47,526 bases of DNA from CAZOVB01 sp964583095. GTDB taxonomy: Bacteria > Planctomycetota > Phycisphaerae > SM23-33. How positions within the stretch are numbered: the stretch's first letter is position 1; every line of letters begins with the position of its first letter. The notes under the pieces are model-generated. The model was not told the DNA's origin, did no database searches, and worked only from the letters and a program-made list of their open reading frames with translations. The DNA is taken from NCBI GenBank assembly GCA_964583095.1, contig CAZOVB010000030.1, positions 1 to 47,526 of the forward strand, read 5' to 3'. Made by a program: the position numbers and the translations under genes. Shown in pieces: positions 47,433 to 47,526 of the stretch.

Positions 47433-47526
47433 CCGGGGGAGCATACGCACCCCGGTACCCCCGCGAATGCCCACCTTGACGCGGTGCGGGGGCTCCGGTC
47501 CGCCTGTCGCGGACCGGTCCAAGGGC
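47433..47526 (+). promoter_or_regulatory. Three-helix leader RNA element, copy A (P1 and terminal-repeat copy)
   Basis: P1 pairs 47433-47438 with 47450-47455, with an 11-nt loop. P2 and P3 then follow within 47458-47517, identical to 9-68. On the circular molecule these join the ribosome box and gene at 97. P1 has no T run after it. Confidence 0.6.
47450..47526. repeat. Terminal direct repeat, right copy (assembly overlap)
   Basis: Identical to bases 1-77 (see that entry). Removing one copy gives the 47,449-bp circular unit. Confidence 0.95.

Larger units (their letters stand above)
45880..47526. other. Long gene-free control region between divergent units
   Basis: About 1.6 kb (plus 96 bases past the circle junction) lies between the leftward late operon and the rightward cassette. 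Frames of 60-200 codons exist on both strands but lack ribosome sites and normal composition. It holds 11-bp iterons (46096-46182), a 14-bp direct repeat pair (46218/46305), purine-rich GCGGGAAG motifs on the minus strand, perfect palindromes, a rightward promoter (47108-47136) and RNA element copy A. It is a candidate for origin, packaging site and late control. Confidence 0.6.

Noticed and set aside
1..47526. CRISPR array, insertion sequence or transposase
   Set aside because: No regularly spaced repeats with unique spacers and no transposase motifs were found; the iterons are directly tandem without spacers of constant length.

Overview
The window is most likely a complete temperate bacteriophage genome with podovirus-like structural genes. 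Its first 77 bases are repeated exactly as its last 77 bases (1-77 = 47450-47526), so the sequence closes into a circle of 47,449 bp. A 77-bp overlap is what a k=77 assembler leaves on a circular or terminally redundant molecule, so I do not read it as a biological terminal repeat. The DNA is GC-rich, with strong AGGAGG-type ribosome sites and consensus sigma70-like promoters. It carries a tyrosine integrase beside an attP that copies the 3' half of a tRNA-Gln(CUG). The host species cannot be named from the sequence; it is a high-GC bacterium.

Layout. (1) 47108-47526 plus 1-4813, rightward: an accessory cassette with its own promoter and a strong terminator. It encodes a DUF3150-like protein, a MoxR-type AAA+ ATPase, a metallopeptidase-like/VWA protein, an unknown protein and a small ribbon-helix-helix-like protein. 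The spaces before and between these genes hold repeated, covarying three-helix RNA elements. (2) 4752-13972, leftward: the early operon. It holds an AlpA/excisionase-like regulator, YqaJ exonuclease and RecT annealase, small unknown genes including a tandem paralogous pair, a Dam-type methyltransferase, a double-OB SSB, a replication initiator, a Lar-like zinc ribbon, a DnaC-like loader, an HTH protein and a RusA resolvase. A consensus promoter at 14012-14040 drives it. (3) 14091-16542, rightward: the lysogeny module, with two apparently paralogous HTH regulators, a 35-residue aromatic microprotein, attP with candidate arm sites, a terminator and the integrase. (4) 16922-45879, leftward: the late operon. 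Its order is TerS, a small protein, a LamG tail fibre, a lysis cassette, TerL, portal, scaffold, decoration protein, major capsid protein, adaptor, two paralogous nozzle/hub proteins, a GNAT-like protein, three internal virion proteins and a 2,648-residue polyvalent protein. (5) 45880-47526: 1.6 kb without convincing genes, rich in iterons, palindromes and promoter motifs, lying between the divergent late and accessory units.

How it works together (inference). The recombination and replication genes form a self-loading module: the initiator and loader recruit host DnaB, SSB/RecT/exonuclease recombine, and RusA resolves junctions. The giant protein and its three upstream neighbours are probably packaged and ejected with the DNA. 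The accessory cassette looks like a moron: own promoter with an operator-like inverted repeat, own terminator, and a chaperone-like MoxR-VWA pair. Its repeated RNA elements, whose helices are kept while their sequences change, are the strongest candidate for something undescribed.
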